Source: an uncultured Ignavibacteriota bacterium
GTDB lineage: Bacteria > Bacteroidota > Ignavibacteria > UBA10030 > UBA8401
DNA: 64,000 nucleotides
Direction: 5' to 3'
Assembly: GCA_903861125.1 (NCBI GenBank)
Contig: CAIOTF010000042.1
Location: 186,001-250,000, forward strand
The notes under the pieces were generated by a model that was given only the letters and a program-made list of their open reading frames with translations, was not told the origin of the DNA and made no database searches. The position numbers and the translations under genes were made by a program. Below, one piece after another: positions 44,845 to 53,911 of this stretch. How positions within the stretch are numbered: position 1 is the stretch's first letter; each line of letters begins with the position of its first letter.

Positions 44845-46605
44845 TTAAAGACCTTCCAGTTCCTTTTCTAACAACTGCTTTTGATATAATCCTGCATAAA
44901 TGCCGTTCAATGCCACCAACTGATCGTGCGTTCCCTGCTCTGCAATTTTTCCGTTATTGAGCACAATGATATTATCGGCATCCTTCACCGTTGAAATTCT
45001 GTGTGCAATAATGATGCTCGTCCTCGCAACCATCAATTTACGCAAACGCTGAAGGATTGTCTCTTCGGTATATGTATCGACTGCAGAAAGTGCATCATCA
45101 AGGATGAGAATATTCGGTCTGCGCAATATCGCACGGGCAATGCTGGTTCTTTGTTTTTGTCCTCCGGAAAGGGTAATACCCCGTTCGCCGAGCATCGTTT
45201 CAAACCGCTGCGGAAAATCTGCAACATCCTTTGCGATCTGTGAAACATCGGCAGCATCATGGATTAATTCGCGCTGAGCATCGTCATCGCCGTATCGAAT
45301 ATTTTCGGCGATCGATTCGGAGAATAGAAACGTCTCCTGCGGAACATATCCGATATTCTTCCTCAGCACTTCAACTGGTATCTTTTGGATCTGAATCCCG
45401 TCGATCAGCAATTCTCCGTCCGAAATATCGTAGAGTCTTGGAATAAGATTAACCAGCGAACTTTTTCCCGTGCCGGTATATCCAACAATCGCCAGCGTTG
45501 ATCCTTTGGGTATCTTTAAATTGATGTTCTGAAGTGCCGGAGTTTGTGCACCTTCGTGTGTAAAAGTGACATTTTTGAATTCGATCTCCCCATTAACGGA
45601 ATCGATCCCATGATCAGTCAGTTCTGTATCGCGGATCGTCGGAACCGTATCAAAGACCTTGGCAAGACGTTTCATGGACGCTGCACCTTGCTGCCACATG
45701 TTCGTCACCCAGCCTAATGCGATCATCGGCCAGATAAGCAGTGAAAGATATGTCATGAATGCTGTAAGCGTTCCGATCGTCATTTCACCGCTGATCACTT
45801 TCAATCCCCCCACATAGATGGTGATAATGATCGAGAGACCAACAAGGATGAACATTAATGGCCACATTACGGACTGCGCTTTCGCCAGGACAAGGTTCTT
45901 TTTGAAGTAGTCCCAGCTTGCCGTACGGAATTGCTCTATTTCATATTCTTCCCGAACGTATGCTTTTACCACACGGGCACCGGAAAGATTCTCCTGCGCT
46001 TTCGTTGTCAGAACGGAATATTGTTCCTGCCGTTCGTTGAACTTTTCGTGAATCACTTTCCCCAGATAATAGACAGCATACGATACAAGCGGCATCGGAA
46101 TCAGTGCAAGTAATGTCAATTGCCAGTCTTTCACAAACATCAGCACCAGAGACATGGAGAGCGTCATTATCGTATCAGCCGGATACATAATGCCGGGACC
46201 AAGCACGTTGCGTACCGCGCTAATATCGTTTGTTGCCAGGGCCATCAGATCGCCGGTAGGGGTCTTCTGGAAATACGAGAGCGGAAGTTTTTGAATATGG
46301 GAAAGAAAATCATTTCGTAGATCATACTCGATCTTACGTGATACGACAATAATCGTCTGCCGTGTGAAGAAAAGCATCACTCCTGCAATGGCCGCAAAGC
46401 CGATGACGATGCCGGCGTACCACAGCAGGTCGGTATGCTGCAGCGAACCCTTTTCCAATCCTCGCTTTAATTCATCAATTGCTTCGCCGATGAACCACGG
46501 TGTAGCAACGGTAAAAAGGTTGCTGATCATGACAGCAATCAGACCGAGGTATAACGTTGTTCTGTATCTGGATAAGTATGGAAGAAGACGCGTTAGGGAT
46601 TTCAT
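44845..46605 (-). CDS. ABC exporter subunit with degenerate nucleotide site (YheI/BmrC-like)
   Basis: 586 aa, six membrane helices (about 15-310) and an ATPase with Walker A GYTGTGKS and signature LSGGQKQR. The Walker B reads LILDDALSAVDTYTE: the catalytic Glu after Walker B is Asp, as in the YheI/BmrC half of heterodimeric exporters, whose second site is non-hydrolysing. Its partner is encoded 180 bases downstream. Substrate unknown. The gene starts just past the serS terminator, so it should have its own promoter, although I do not see a clear one. Confidence 0.9.
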   Translation of the reverse strand: MKSLTRLLPYLSRYRTTLYLGLIAVMISNLFTVATPWFIGEAIDELKRGLEKGSLQHTDLLWYAGIVIGFAAIAGVMLFFTRQTIIVVSRKIEYDLRNDFLSHIQKLPLSYFQKTPTGDLMALATNDISAVRNVLGPGIMYPADTIMTLSMSLVLMFVKDWQLTLLALIPMPLVSYAVYYLGKVIHEKFNERQEQYSVLTTKAQENLSGARVVKAYVREEYEIEQFRTASWDYFKKNLVLAKAQSVMWPLMFILVGLSIIITIYVGGLKVISGEMTIGTLTAFMTYLSLLIWPMIALGWVTNMWQQGAASMKRLAKVFDTVPTIRDTELTDHGIDSVNGEIEFKNVTFTHEGAQTPALQNINLKIPKGSTLAIVGYTGTGKSSLVNLIPRLYDISDGELLIDGIQIQKIPVEVLRKNIGYVPQETFLFSESIAENIRYGDDDAQRELIHDAADVSQIAKDVADFPQRFETMLGERGITLSGGQKQRTSIARAILRRPNILILDDALSAVDTYTEETILQRLRKLMVARTSIIIAHRISTVKDADNIIVLNNGKIAEQGTHDQLVALNGIYAGLYQKQLLEKELEGL

Positions 46606-46608
46606 TCT

Positions 46609-46643
46609 TTAAAAAATATCGGAACGGCCATAGGACCGTTCCG
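46609..46643 (-). terminator. Terminator after serS
   Basis: Minus strand CGGAACGG, 8-base loop TCCTATGG, CCGTTCCG, then ATATTTTTT. It closes the hisB to serS run. Confidence 0.85.
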
Positions 46644-46680
46644 TGTGTAAAATTCCGATACAAAGTTTTTTGTTATTCCA

Positions 46681-47946
46681 TTACTCGATCACTGCAAATT
46701 TTGTGTATTGCTGCAGTACTTTCGGAACGATCACCTTACCTTCCGGCGTCTGGTTGTTTTCGATGATGGCGGCTACAATTCTCGGCAGAGCAAGACCGGA
46801 TCCGTTGAGCGTGTGTACAAATTCCTGTTTTCCTGTTTCGCGCGATTTGAATTTAATGTTCATTCTGCGTGCCTGGAATGATTCGAAATTGCTGCAGGAA
46901 GATACTTCAAGCCACTTCTGCTGCCCGGCCGCCCACACTTCAAGATCGTATTTCTTTGTCTGCGTAAATCCCATATCGCCCGTACACATCAGCAAGACCC
47001 GATATGGTAAACCAAGAAGCTGCAGCAAATGTTCCGCGTCGGTGCGCAGTGTTTCCAGTTCATCGTATGAAGTGCTCGGGTGGACGAATTTCACCAATTC
47101 TACCTTATCGAATTGATGCAGACGGTTCAATCCGCGCACATCTTTTCCGTACGAACCAGCTTCGCGCCGGAAGCAGGGCGTATATCCGGCATATTTTACA
47201 GGCAGATCTTTCTCTTCAAATGTCTCTTTCCGGTGGAAATTCGTTACCGGAACTTCCGCCGTTGGTATCATATACAAATCGTCGCGTGTCGCGATATACA
47301 TCATATCTTCTTTATCGGGAATCTGGCCCGTACCGCGCGCACTCTCTTTATTCACAACAATCGGTGCCTGCAGTTCCGTATATCCGCGTTCCGAAGCCTG
47401 ATCCAGAAAAAAATTGATGAGTGCCCGCTGCAACGTTGCTGCTTTCCCCACATAGAACGGAAAACCTGCTCCGGCTACTTTTGAACCGCGTTCGAAATCG
47501 ATGATACCAAGCTTACCGGTGATATCCCAGTGCGGTTTCAAAACGAAATCCGATTGCGGTTTTTCGCCCCATTCAAAAATTGATTTATTATCGTCCGGCG
47601 TTGTGCCGACAGGAACCGACGGATGCGGGATGTTCGGAACGGTGAGGAGAAGATCTTCCATTTTCTCATCCGTAATTTTCAGTTCATCGTCGATCTGCTG
47701 GATCCGTGTTTTTACCGCGTTCATCTCTTCGATTACTGCACCGGCATCTTCGCCGGATTTTTTCATCTGGCCTACTTTTGACGAGACCTCATTTCGTTTT
47801 GCTTTCAGTCCCTCCCCTTCGCCAATGAGCGTGCGGCGCTGTTGATCCAGCACAAGGATCGCATCGATATTATCGTCTGCTTTTTTTAATTTGATACCGT
47901 TCTTTACGATATCGGCATGTTCGCGGATGAATTTTAAGTCTAACAT
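46681..47946 (-). CDS. serS: Seryl-tRNA synthetase
   Basis: 421 aa class II synthetase. The N-terminal coiled-coil arm (about 30-105, rich in Lys/Glu, with IDDELKITDEKMEDLLLTVPNIPH) binds tRNA; the core carries motif 2 FRREAGSYGKDVRGLNRLHQFDKVELV and motif 3 NGSGLALPRIVAAIIENNQ. It charges tRNA(Ser) and tRNA(Sec) with serine. Last gene of a long run that begins with hisB; 9 bases separate it from the degenerate EEP lipoprotein gene. Confidence 0.97.
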   Translation of the reverse strand: MLDLKFIREHADIVKNGIKLKKADDNIDAILVLDQQRRTLIGEGEGLKAKRNEVSSKVGQMKKSGEDAGAVIEEMNAVKTRIQQIDDELKITDEKMEDLLLTVPNIPHPSVPVGTTPDDNKSIFEWGEKPQSDFVLKPHWDITGKLGIIDFERGSKVAGAGFPFYVGKAATLQRALINFFLDQASERGYTELQAPIVVNKESARGTGQIPDKEDMMYIATRDDLYMIPTAEVPVTNFHRKETFEEKDLPVKYAGYTPCFRREAGSYGKDVRGLNRLHQFDKVELVKFVHPSTSYDELETLRTDAEHLLQLLGLPYRVLLMCTGDMGFTQTKKYDLEVWAAGQQKWLEVSSCSNFESFQARRMNIKFKSRETGKQEFVHTLNGSGLALPRIVAAIIENNQTPEGKVIVPKVLQQYTKFAVIE

Positions 47947-47955
47947 ATTTTTTTC

Positions 47956-48756
47956 CTATTGTGTTACTTCGAGCGTTACGAGAATTCCGGTTGCGTTAAG
48001 TGTCTTATAATGTACTTTTTCCGATGAAATCACTTTTACCTTGCCATTCGACGGCAGATACACATGCTCAAGAAGTCCGATGGTTTGGTCTGTTGTGCTG
48101 TTTACACAAGTAAATTTTTCAGTCATTTTTGCAGGCGCTTTACCTTTTGATGTTTCACCAAAATTTCCCGCAATGATCATCGGATACTCTTCTACTGATT
48201 TCTGGATTGACAGAATTTCATACACCTGTTTTATGCGCTCACTGAGGTCCTCTTCATCAAGATCGGTCGACGCGAACGCCATGGGTTTCAATCCCATCTC
48301 AAAAACGCCGAATGACAATGAACGTCTGGTCTTTCCTTTTCCCGTCGGCAGCACATACACATTCGACTGCAGCAGCGGGTACATGCAAAAAAGCGCATTG
48401 CCGGAATCCCAACCCTGATAGTACCGGGCTTTGGCAAATGTGCCGCGCATATCCAGGTATTTCATCAATTCCGTAAAAGCATCAAACTCAGGCTTAGATT
48501 CAGTCGCACGTATGATCTGCTGAACAGCTACGAGCTCAGCACCCGATACCTTGATCCATTCAGCAAATTTTTTCACATCACTTCGCTCTTTCAATCCATG
48601 CTGTGTATTAATGGACAACATTTTGAATTGATTCGTCAGCATTTTTGATGGATTCTTCAACTCTCCTGAACCATCGATAGTTTTTTCGGAGGTAGTGCAC
48701 GAGCCATAAATACATGCGGCCATAACAGCTGCAATAAAAATGAATATTTTTTTCAT
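47956..48756 (-). CDS. Lipoprotein with degenerate endonuclease/exonuclease/phosphatase fold
   Basis: 266 aa; lipobox YGSC with Cys20. The fold is recognised from FKMLSINTQHG (about 44-54) and AVQQI (77-81), NALFCMYPL (120-128) and AGNFGE (196-201). In active family members these positions read N, E (LQEV), and D-x-N (GDFN), followed by a C-terminal SDH motif. Here Asn50 remains, but Glu is Gln80, the GDFN Asp is Asn198 and there is no SDH motif, so catalysis is unlikely. It sits between the RmlD-like reductase gene (1 base) and serS (9 bases). A binding role at the membrane is the simplest reading. Confidence 0.7.
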   Translation of the reverse strand: MKKIFIFIAAVMAACIYGSCTTSEKTIDGSGELKNPSKMLTNQFKMLSINTQHGLKERSDVKKFAEWIKVSGAELVAVQQIIRATESKPEFDAFTELMKYLDMRGTFAKARYYQGWDSGNALFCMYPLLQSNVYVLPTGKGKTRRSLSFGVFEMGLKPMAFASTDLDEEDLSERIKQVYEILSIQKSVEEYPMIIAGNFGETSKGKAPAKMTEKFTCVNSTTDQTIGLLEHVYLPSNGKVKVISSEKVHYKTLNATGILVTLEVTQ

Positions 48757-48757
48757 A

Positions 48758-49669
48758 TCAATTTAGATGGATCCCCGTTAGTTCTTCCTGAAGTAATTTT
48801 AATCCTTGCGTAATATTCATTGGATTGTACATAAATGTGCGTTTCGCCTTGTCAACCACGAACGTAGTGTGCAACGGACGTTGTGCCAATTGCGGCAGAT
48901 CAGAGGATTTTACTTTACTGATCAACTCCGGATCAAAGCCAAACACTTCAGCGATGCGAATGGCAAATTCATACCGGCTGACCGCTTCAGCGCCGGCAAC
49001 GTGATAGATTCCATCCGCATTGTATTCGATGCATTGTTTCATGGCGAACGCAAGATCGTGAACATACGTGGGATTGCTGATCTGATCGACCGCACAATGG
49101 ATCGGTTTTTTTTCCTGCAAATTATTTATCACCCACAGCGCATAATTATTCCGCACGCTCACGCCCGTACCATAGATAACGATGGTTCGGAGAATGCAAT
49201 AATTAATTCCGCTTGATACAAGTACATTCTCTCCTGCAAGTTTTGTTTTTCCGTAATAGTTGACCGGATTCACCCGATCAGTTTCGGTATATTGTCCTGT
49301 TTTTCCGTCGAAGACATAGTCGGTGGAAATATGAATCAATTTGGCGTCGATTCTTCTGCTCACTTCCACAAGGTTCTCGACCGCAGTCACATTCATTTTC
49401 CACGCCTGTTCGCGTCCTCGTTCACACGCATCCACATTCGTCATAGCAGCAGCATTCAAGATCACATCGGGACGAAAACTCGTCACCAGACTTTTTACAT
49501 CGCTGCGGTTGGAGATATCCAATTGGGTATAATCGATCAGGATATCGGACTGAACAAATGACCGGTGGTGCGAGGAATGCAATACTTCATATTCATCGTC
49601 CGAATGGAACAGCCTGGCTAATCGTTGGCCGAGCAGACCGTTGCTGCCGCACACCAGCACACGCTTCAT
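48758..49669 (-). CDS. RmlD-like sugar-nucleotide reductase (extended SDR)
   Basis: 303 aa. N-terminal Rossmann motif VCGSNGLLGQRLARLF (about 5-20), catalytic Y-x3-K in VNYYGKTKLAGEN (about 136-148) and ISTDYVFDGKTGQYTE upstream of it, the layout of dTDP-4-dehydrorhamnose reductase. It likely reduces a 4-keto nucleotide sugar for surface glycan. The gene overlaps the PfkB-type kinase by 4 bp and is not next to rmlA, B or C, so the exact substrate is open. Confidence 0.85.
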   Translation of the reverse strand: MKRVLVCGSNGLLGQRLARLFHSDDEYEVLHSSHHRSFVQSDILIDYTQLDISNRSDVKSLVTSFRPDVILNAAAMTNVDACERGREQAWKMNVTAVENLVEVSRRIDAKLIHISTDYVFDGKTGQYTETDRVNPVNYYGKTKLAGENVLVSSGINYCILRTIVIYGTGVSVRNNYALWVINNLQEKKPIHCAVDQISNPTYVHDLAFAMKQCIEYNADGIYHVAGAEAVSRYEFAIRIAEVFGFDPELISKVKSSDLPQLAQRPLHTTFVVDKAKRTFMYNPMNITQGLKLLQEELTGIHLN

Positions 49670-50571
49670 AAAAGTTCCCTCATCGCCCGCAGCTGCTGAT
49701 GCTTTTCCGTAAGGGAGAATTTTGTACTGTGCGATGCTATTTTCTGGGCATATGTCGCTGCGTCGATATAATTCTTCTTCTTTAAATAAAAATAGAGGAA
49801 CGAAACTCCAAAGATGTCGCCGGAACCGATCGTTGAAACAGGTTCATTATTTTTTTCAAATGCAATCTCGGTTGTGAGCAGCACCTTATGTTCTTCCTGG
49901 TACATTGTTGCGCCATTCTCTCCCCGTGTAATAACAAATGCTTTCACCATCAGCGGAAGCATATGCTTTGCCAGAAGTTCGTTGTTTAACTGTTCAATGG
50001 ATAATTCGGACGCTTCTTCCTCATTCATCTGCACACTGTCCGTCATAAAGCACCAGCGCCGCCAGTCCGCCATCGGTTTTCGTACACGGGTTCCGTCTTC
50101 GTTCACCGACAGCGTCAGGCAATGCATATCCAAATGCAGCGGAATTTTCTTTCCGCGGATCTCCAACCGTATCTCGTCGAGGGTATCGACGGTGATATCA
50201 TTTCCCGAGATCATATTGACATAGACTGCATCGACATTCAGGAATTTTTTGATATGCGAAAAAGGAATCGGTTTTGAGACCTTCACCGAACATTCATTCG
50301 GACTGTCATCGAAATAATGAACGGTATTCGATTCTTCCGAAAATTGAAATATTCCTGCAGGATCAATATTCTTATATTGCGAAAGAAGTGACCGCACTTC
50401 CTTGTATTCCGTTTCACCCACGCCGAAAACAGGATAGACCGTATCACGGTCCGATGCAAGATTTGCCAATGCCGCCGCGGAATGGAATATCCCTCCGAAT
50501 TTCTTTTCTTCGGTTCCATCAGCGCGATGGAAGACATCCATACAAAAATGTCCGATAACAGTTAACTTCAT
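49666..50571 (-). CDS. PfkB-family carbohydrate kinase
   Basis: 301 aa. N-terminal glycine site [12 protein letters not shown] and the PfkB end-signature [19 protein letters not shown] (about 249-267), in which GSGD replaces the usual GAGD; Asp is the catalytic base. The family phosphorylates sugars or nucleosides with ATP. No signal peptide. It overlaps hisI and the RmlD-like gene by 4 bp each, so it is translated with both. The substrate is unknown; a link to nucleotide-sugar supply is suggested by the neighbour. Confidence 0.82.
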   Translation of the reverse strand: MKLTVIGHFCMDVFHRADGTEEKKFGGIFHSAAALANLASDRDTVYPVFGVGETEYKEVRSLLSQYKNIDPAGIFQFSEESNTVHYFDDSPNECSVKVSKPIPFSHIKKFLNVDAVYVNMISGNDITVDTLDEIRLEIRGKKIPLHLDMHCLTLSVNEDGTRVRKPMADWRRWCFMTDSVQMNEEEASELSIEQLNNELLAKHMLPLMVKAFVITRGENGATMYQEEHKVLLTTEIAFEKNNEPVSTIGSGDIFGVSFLYFYLKKKNYIDAATYAQKIASHSTKFSLTEKHQQLRAMRELL

Positions 50572-50972
50572 TTTTTATAGACCGCCTTTGGATCGAACAT
50601 GATATCATTTTTTTCAATATATGCGTTCCCACCTTCGGCTACTTCACGGAAGAAACAGCTGCGGTGTCCGGTATGGCATGCCGCTTCCCCTATTTGATTT
50701 ACTCTGAGAAGTATGACGTCGGCATCGCAATCGATATGTATCGAAAGAACTTCCTGCACATTCCCTGATTCTTCACCTTTGCGCCACAATTTACTGCGCG
50801 ACCGGCTGTAATACACGGCGCGTTTTGTTCTTACCGTTTCTTCTAAACTTTCCCGATTCATCCACGCCATCATAAGAATATCGCCGGTCTTTTCATCCTG
50901 CGCTATTGCCGGAATAAGGCCGTTTGAATCGTATTTCACATCGTCGAGAAGTTTCATATTCATCAGTTCCAT
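50568..50972 (-). CDS. hisI: Phosphoribosyl-AMP cyclohydrolase
   Basis: 134 aa, a stand-alone cyclohydrolase without the HisE half. The metal-site motif [15 protein letters not shown] (about 88-102) and [16 protein letters not shown] (about 105-120) are diagnostic. It opens the purine ring of PR-AMP in histidine synthesis. The start ATG at 50972 lies 28 bases after the hisF stop; internal ATGs at residues 4 and 6 are alternatives. Confidence 0.95.
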   Translation of the reverse strand: MELMNMKLLDDVKYDSNGLIPAIAQDEKTGDILMMAWMNRESLEETVRTKRAVYYSRSRSKLWRKGEESGNVQEVLSIHIDCDADVILLRVNQIGEAACHTGHRSCFFREVAEGGNAYIEKNDIMFDPKAVYKK

Positions 50973-51000
50973 TTCGAAGTCGGCTTCGCTTTCTTCGGCA

Positions 51001-51759
51001 TTACGTTCTTACTAAAATATTTTTTGATCGTAAAAATTCTTTTGCTTGTGCAATGGTGAACTGCCGGAAGTGAAAGATCGACGCCGCAAGCACAGCATCA
51101 ACATCCGCTTGTGCAAACGCCTGATATAAATGATCAAGATTTCCGGCTCCGCCGCTCGCGATGACAGGTATTCTCACAGCGCCAGTTACCCTCTTCAGCA
51201 GTTCTATATCGTATCCATCTTTTGTTCCGTCGCGATCCATGCTCGTCAGCATAATTTCACCTGCGCCACGCTGTTCGCATTGCTGCGCCCATTCTATCAC
51301 GTCAAGTTCAGTTTTCGTCCGTCCGCCGTGGATGAATACTTTCCAATTATCATTCACATCCCTTTTTGCATCGATGGCTACAACGATGCACTGCACTCCG
51401 AACTTCTCCGCCCCGTCGCTGATCAGCTGCGGGTTTGTTACCGATGCCGTATTGATGCTCACTTTATCCGCACCGCTCCGGAGCATTTCGCGCATATCAT
51501 CCGTTGTCCGGATACCGCCCCCGATCGTGAACGGAATAGAGACCTCTTCCGCAGTATTCCTCACAATATCCAGCATCGTTGACCGGTTATCCGATGATGC
51601 AGTGATATCAAGAAAGATCAGTTCATCGGCACCTTCGCTGTCGTAAAATTTTGCCTGAACAACGGGATCGCCCGCATCAACAAGTTCAATAAAGTTCGTC
51701 CCTTTTACGACGCGGCCTTTATCCACATCCAAACAAGGAATAATTCGTTTCGCTAACAC
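51001..51759 (-). CDS. hisF: Imidazole glycerol phosphate synthase cyclase subunit
   Basis: I take the GTG at 51759 as the start ([20 protein letters not shown]), giving 252 aa, the usual length; the longer frame starts with TTG at 51807 and adds 16 residues unlike the family. The half-barrel repeat is clear: [12 protein letters not shown] at the start and [18 protein letters not shown] in the middle, ending with [17 protein letters not shown]. With HisH it makes IGP and AICAR from PRFAR. Preceded by hisA with a short gap. Confidence 0.95.
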   Translation of the reverse strand: MLAKRIIPCLDVDKGRVVKGTNFIELVDAGDPVVQAKFYDSEGADELIFLDITASSDNRSTMLDIVRNTAEEVSIPFTIGGGIRTTDDMREMLRSGADKVSINTASVTNPQLISDGAEKFGVQCIVVAIDAKRDVNDNWKVFIHGGRTKTELDVIEWAQQCEQRGAGEIMLTSMDRDGTKDGYDIELLKRVTGAVRIPVIASGGAGNLDHLYQAFAQADVDAVLAASIFHFRQFTIAQAKEFLRSKNILVRT

Positions 51760-51810
51760 AGAGTATGTTTTTCCATTCGTTCGCTTCGCCGGGAATCGCC
51801 GGTTCAATTA

Positions 51811-52575
51811 CTATATTCTTCTTGTCGGACCCATATCATCTAAAACTTTTTCATTTTCACGCCATAACGCCTGACAGGAAAAGCGGTTTTCATACAACGC
51901 TTTCCCTATGATGACGGAATCAACACCAAACTTCTCGAGTTCCTGAAGTTTTATTAGATCGTTATAATCCGAAACTCCGCCGGATGCGGTGATTTTCAAG
52001 CCGGTACGCTGTGCCATAATCCGGATGGCTTCAAAATTCGGACCGGACAGCATTCCGTCTCTGGTAATATCGGTGTAGACAATCCGTGCAACGCCGAGTG
52101 ATTTCATGTTGAGTGCCAGAGAGACTGCTTCAATGCCTGTGTTCTCAAGCCAGCCTTTGGTCATAACAACGCCGTTTTTTGCATCGATGCCGACCACAAT
52201 CTTGCGTGCACCAAAATCCTTCACGCACCGTGAGACAAGTTCCGGATCGTCGATCGCCGATGTTCCAATGACGACACGATAAACGCCGATCTCGAACAAC
52301 TGTTTTACCTGTTCATACGTTCTGATCCCGCCGCCAATCTGGATCGGAATATCAACCGCCTTCATCATTCGTCGCAGAACATCAAGATTCCTCATCTCCC
52401 CTTCAAAAGCGCCGTCAAGGTCCACAACGTGGAGGGTTTTAGAATTCTCGCCTCGCCAGAGAATTGCCATCTGCACCGGATCATCCGAATAGATTTTTTC
52501 CGTCCCCTTTGCGCCTTGCACAAGCCGGACGCAGCGTCCGTCTTTGATATCGATAGCCGGTAATATAAGTAACAT
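51811..52575 (-). CDS. hisA: Phosphoribosylformimino-5-aminoimidazole carboxamide ribotide isomerase
   Basis: 254 aa TIM barrel. LLILPAIDIKDGRCVRLVQG at the start (Asp general base), IQIGGGIRTYEQVKQLF (about 93-109) and the mirror half VYTDITRDGMLSGPNFEAI (about 170-188) with ITASGGVSDYNDL. It opens the ProFAR ribose ring. The start ATG shares a base with the hisH stop (TAATG), so they are coupled. Confidence 0.96.
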   Translation of the reverse strand: MLLILPAIDIKDGRCVRLVQGAKGTEKIYSDDPVQMAILWRGENSKTLHVVDLDGAFEGEMRNLDVLRRMMKAVDIPIQIGGGIRTYEQVKQLFEIGVYRVVIGTSAIDDPELVSRCVKDFGARKIVVGIDAKNGVVMTKGWLENTGIEAVSLALNMKSLGVARIVYTDITRDGMLSGPNFEAIRIMAQRTGLKITASGGVSDYNDLIKLQELEKFGVDSVIIGKALYENRFSCQALWRENEKVLDDMGPTRRI

Positions 52576-53171
52576 TATAGCTCTGAGAAATTTTTCAATA
52601 GTTGCAGTCCGGTTGCTTGACTTTTTTCCGGATGGAATTGGATACCGTAAATATTTTTTTGCTGAATAATCGACGGGAACCGATTCCCATACTCCGTCCT
52701 GCTCAATGTCACATTCTCTTTCGGCTCAACAAAATATGAATGAACAAAATAGACAAAACTTTTTTCCTGCACATTTTTCAGTATCGGCGACTGCTGCACA
52801 ATCTCAATCTGGTTCCATCCCATATGTGGCACCTTGACGGAACCAGGGAACAGTTTCACTTCACCGCTGACAAGACCTAGACCCTCGTATTCCCCAAGTT
52901 CATAACTTTTTGTAAAGAGCAGCTGCATTCCAAGACAAATTCCAAGCAGCGGACGACCGGCAATTGCATGATTCATCAGCATTTCATGCAGACCAAGCGT
53001 TCGTATATTTTCCATTGCCTGACCGAATGCCCCGACTCCCGGAAGAACAAGCCTTTCCGCTTTTTGAAGTTCGCTCGCCGTGTCAGAGACGAACGACTGC
53101 ACACCGACTTTTTCGAACGCTTTTTGAACGGAACGAAGGTTGTTCAAATGATAATCTATTATTCCAATCAT
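52575..53171 (-). CDS. hisH: Imidazole glycerol phosphate synthase glutamine amidotransferase subunit
   Basis: 198 aa class I amidotransferase: nucleophile Cys in PLLGICLGMQLLF (about 74-86), VPHMGWNQIE (about 114-123) and the His/Glu pair GIQFHPEKSQATGLQLL (about 175-191). It feeds ammonia to HisF. About 76 bases separate it from hisB, in which I see nothing besides AT-rich sequence. Confidence 0.96.
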   Translation of the reverse strand: MIGIIDYHLNNLRSVQKAFEKVGVQSFVSDTASELQKAERLVLPGVGAFGQAMENIRTLGLHEMLMNHAIAGRPLLGICLGMQLLFTKSYELGEYEGLGLVSGEVKLFPGSVKVPHMGWNQIEIVQQSPILKNVQEKSFVYFVHSYFVEPKENVTLSRTEYGNRFPSIIQQKNIYGIQFHPEKSQATGLQLLKNFSEL

Positions 53172-53247
53172 ACGTTTACAGCGACAGGTCTCTCATGACA
53201 CGTGCCTATTCATCTTTTTCCCGGAGATTGTTCGCAGCAGCATGCGG

Positions 53248-53832
53248 CTATAATTTCCCCTTCGTAGAAAGGACTCCCTTTACCCGCGGATCAATTTCGC
53301 ACGCTTGACGCATTGCACGGGCGAATGATTTGAAGATCGCTTCTATCTTATGATGCGTATTCCTTCCATAAAGAACTTCAATGTGAATATTCGCTTTCAC
53401 ATTTTCCGCAAACGAGTGGAAGAAATGCTCAATCATTTCCGTGGACAGGTCACCGACTTTTTTTCTGTTGAATTCTGCTTTGAACACAAGTGCAGAGCGT
53501 CCGCTGAGATCGATCACACACCGTGCAAGCGATTCGTCCATAGGAACATAGGCCGTTCCGTAACGGGCTATCCCTTTTTTCTCCCCCAGCGCTTCGGTAA
53601 ACGCCTTGGCAAGCGCGATTCCAACATCTTCCGTCGTATGATGGTCATCAACATGCAGATCGCCTTTACACGAAACAACAATATCGAACAGACCATGCTT
53701 TGCAAAAAGATCGAGCATATGATCAAGAAATCCGATTCCTGTTGAAATGGAAGCTTTTCCGCTCCCGTTCAGTTCAACCGAAACGGAAATGTTTGTTTCT
53801 TTGGTTTTTCGTTTGAGTATGGCTTTGCGCAT
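53248..53832 (-). CDS. hisB: Imidazoleglycerol-phosphate dehydratase
   Basis: 194 aa, the single-function form without the phosphatase domain of enterobacterial HisB. Manganese-site motifs: GIGFLDHMLDLFAKHG (about 33-48), DLHVDDHHTTEDVGIALAKA (about 58-77) and, near the end, HIEVLYGRNTHHKIEAIFKS. It dehydrates IGP to imidazoleacetol phosphate. First gene of hisB-H-A-F-I; hisG, D, C and E are not in the window. Its ATG is immediately preceded by the T-run of a hairpin. Confidence 0.96.
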   Translation of the reverse strand: MRKAILKRKTKETNISVSVELNGSGKASISTGIGFLDHMLDLFAKHGLFDIVVSCKGDLHVDDHHTTEDVGIALAKAFTEALGEKKGIARYGTAYVPMDESLARCVIDLSGRSALVFKAEFNRKKVGDLSTEMIEHFFHSFAENVKANIHIEVLYGRNTHHKIEAIFKSFARAMRQACEIDPRVKGVLSTKGKL

Positions 53833-53863
53833 AAGAAAAATAGGGACGCATGTGTCGTCCCTA
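53833..53863 (-). terminator. Terminator-like hairpin abutting the hisB start
   Basis: Minus strand TAGGGACG, 7-base loop, CGTCCCTA, then TTTTTCTT running straight into the hisB ATG, which leaves no room for a ribosome site after it. It may end tag transcription, or act as an attenuator for the his genes; I see no His-codon leader peptide. Confidence 0.6.
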
Positions 53864-53911
53864 TATGAAAATGCGCAAAATTTCGGAGAGTTTCAAGAAA
53901 CACAGCCAATT

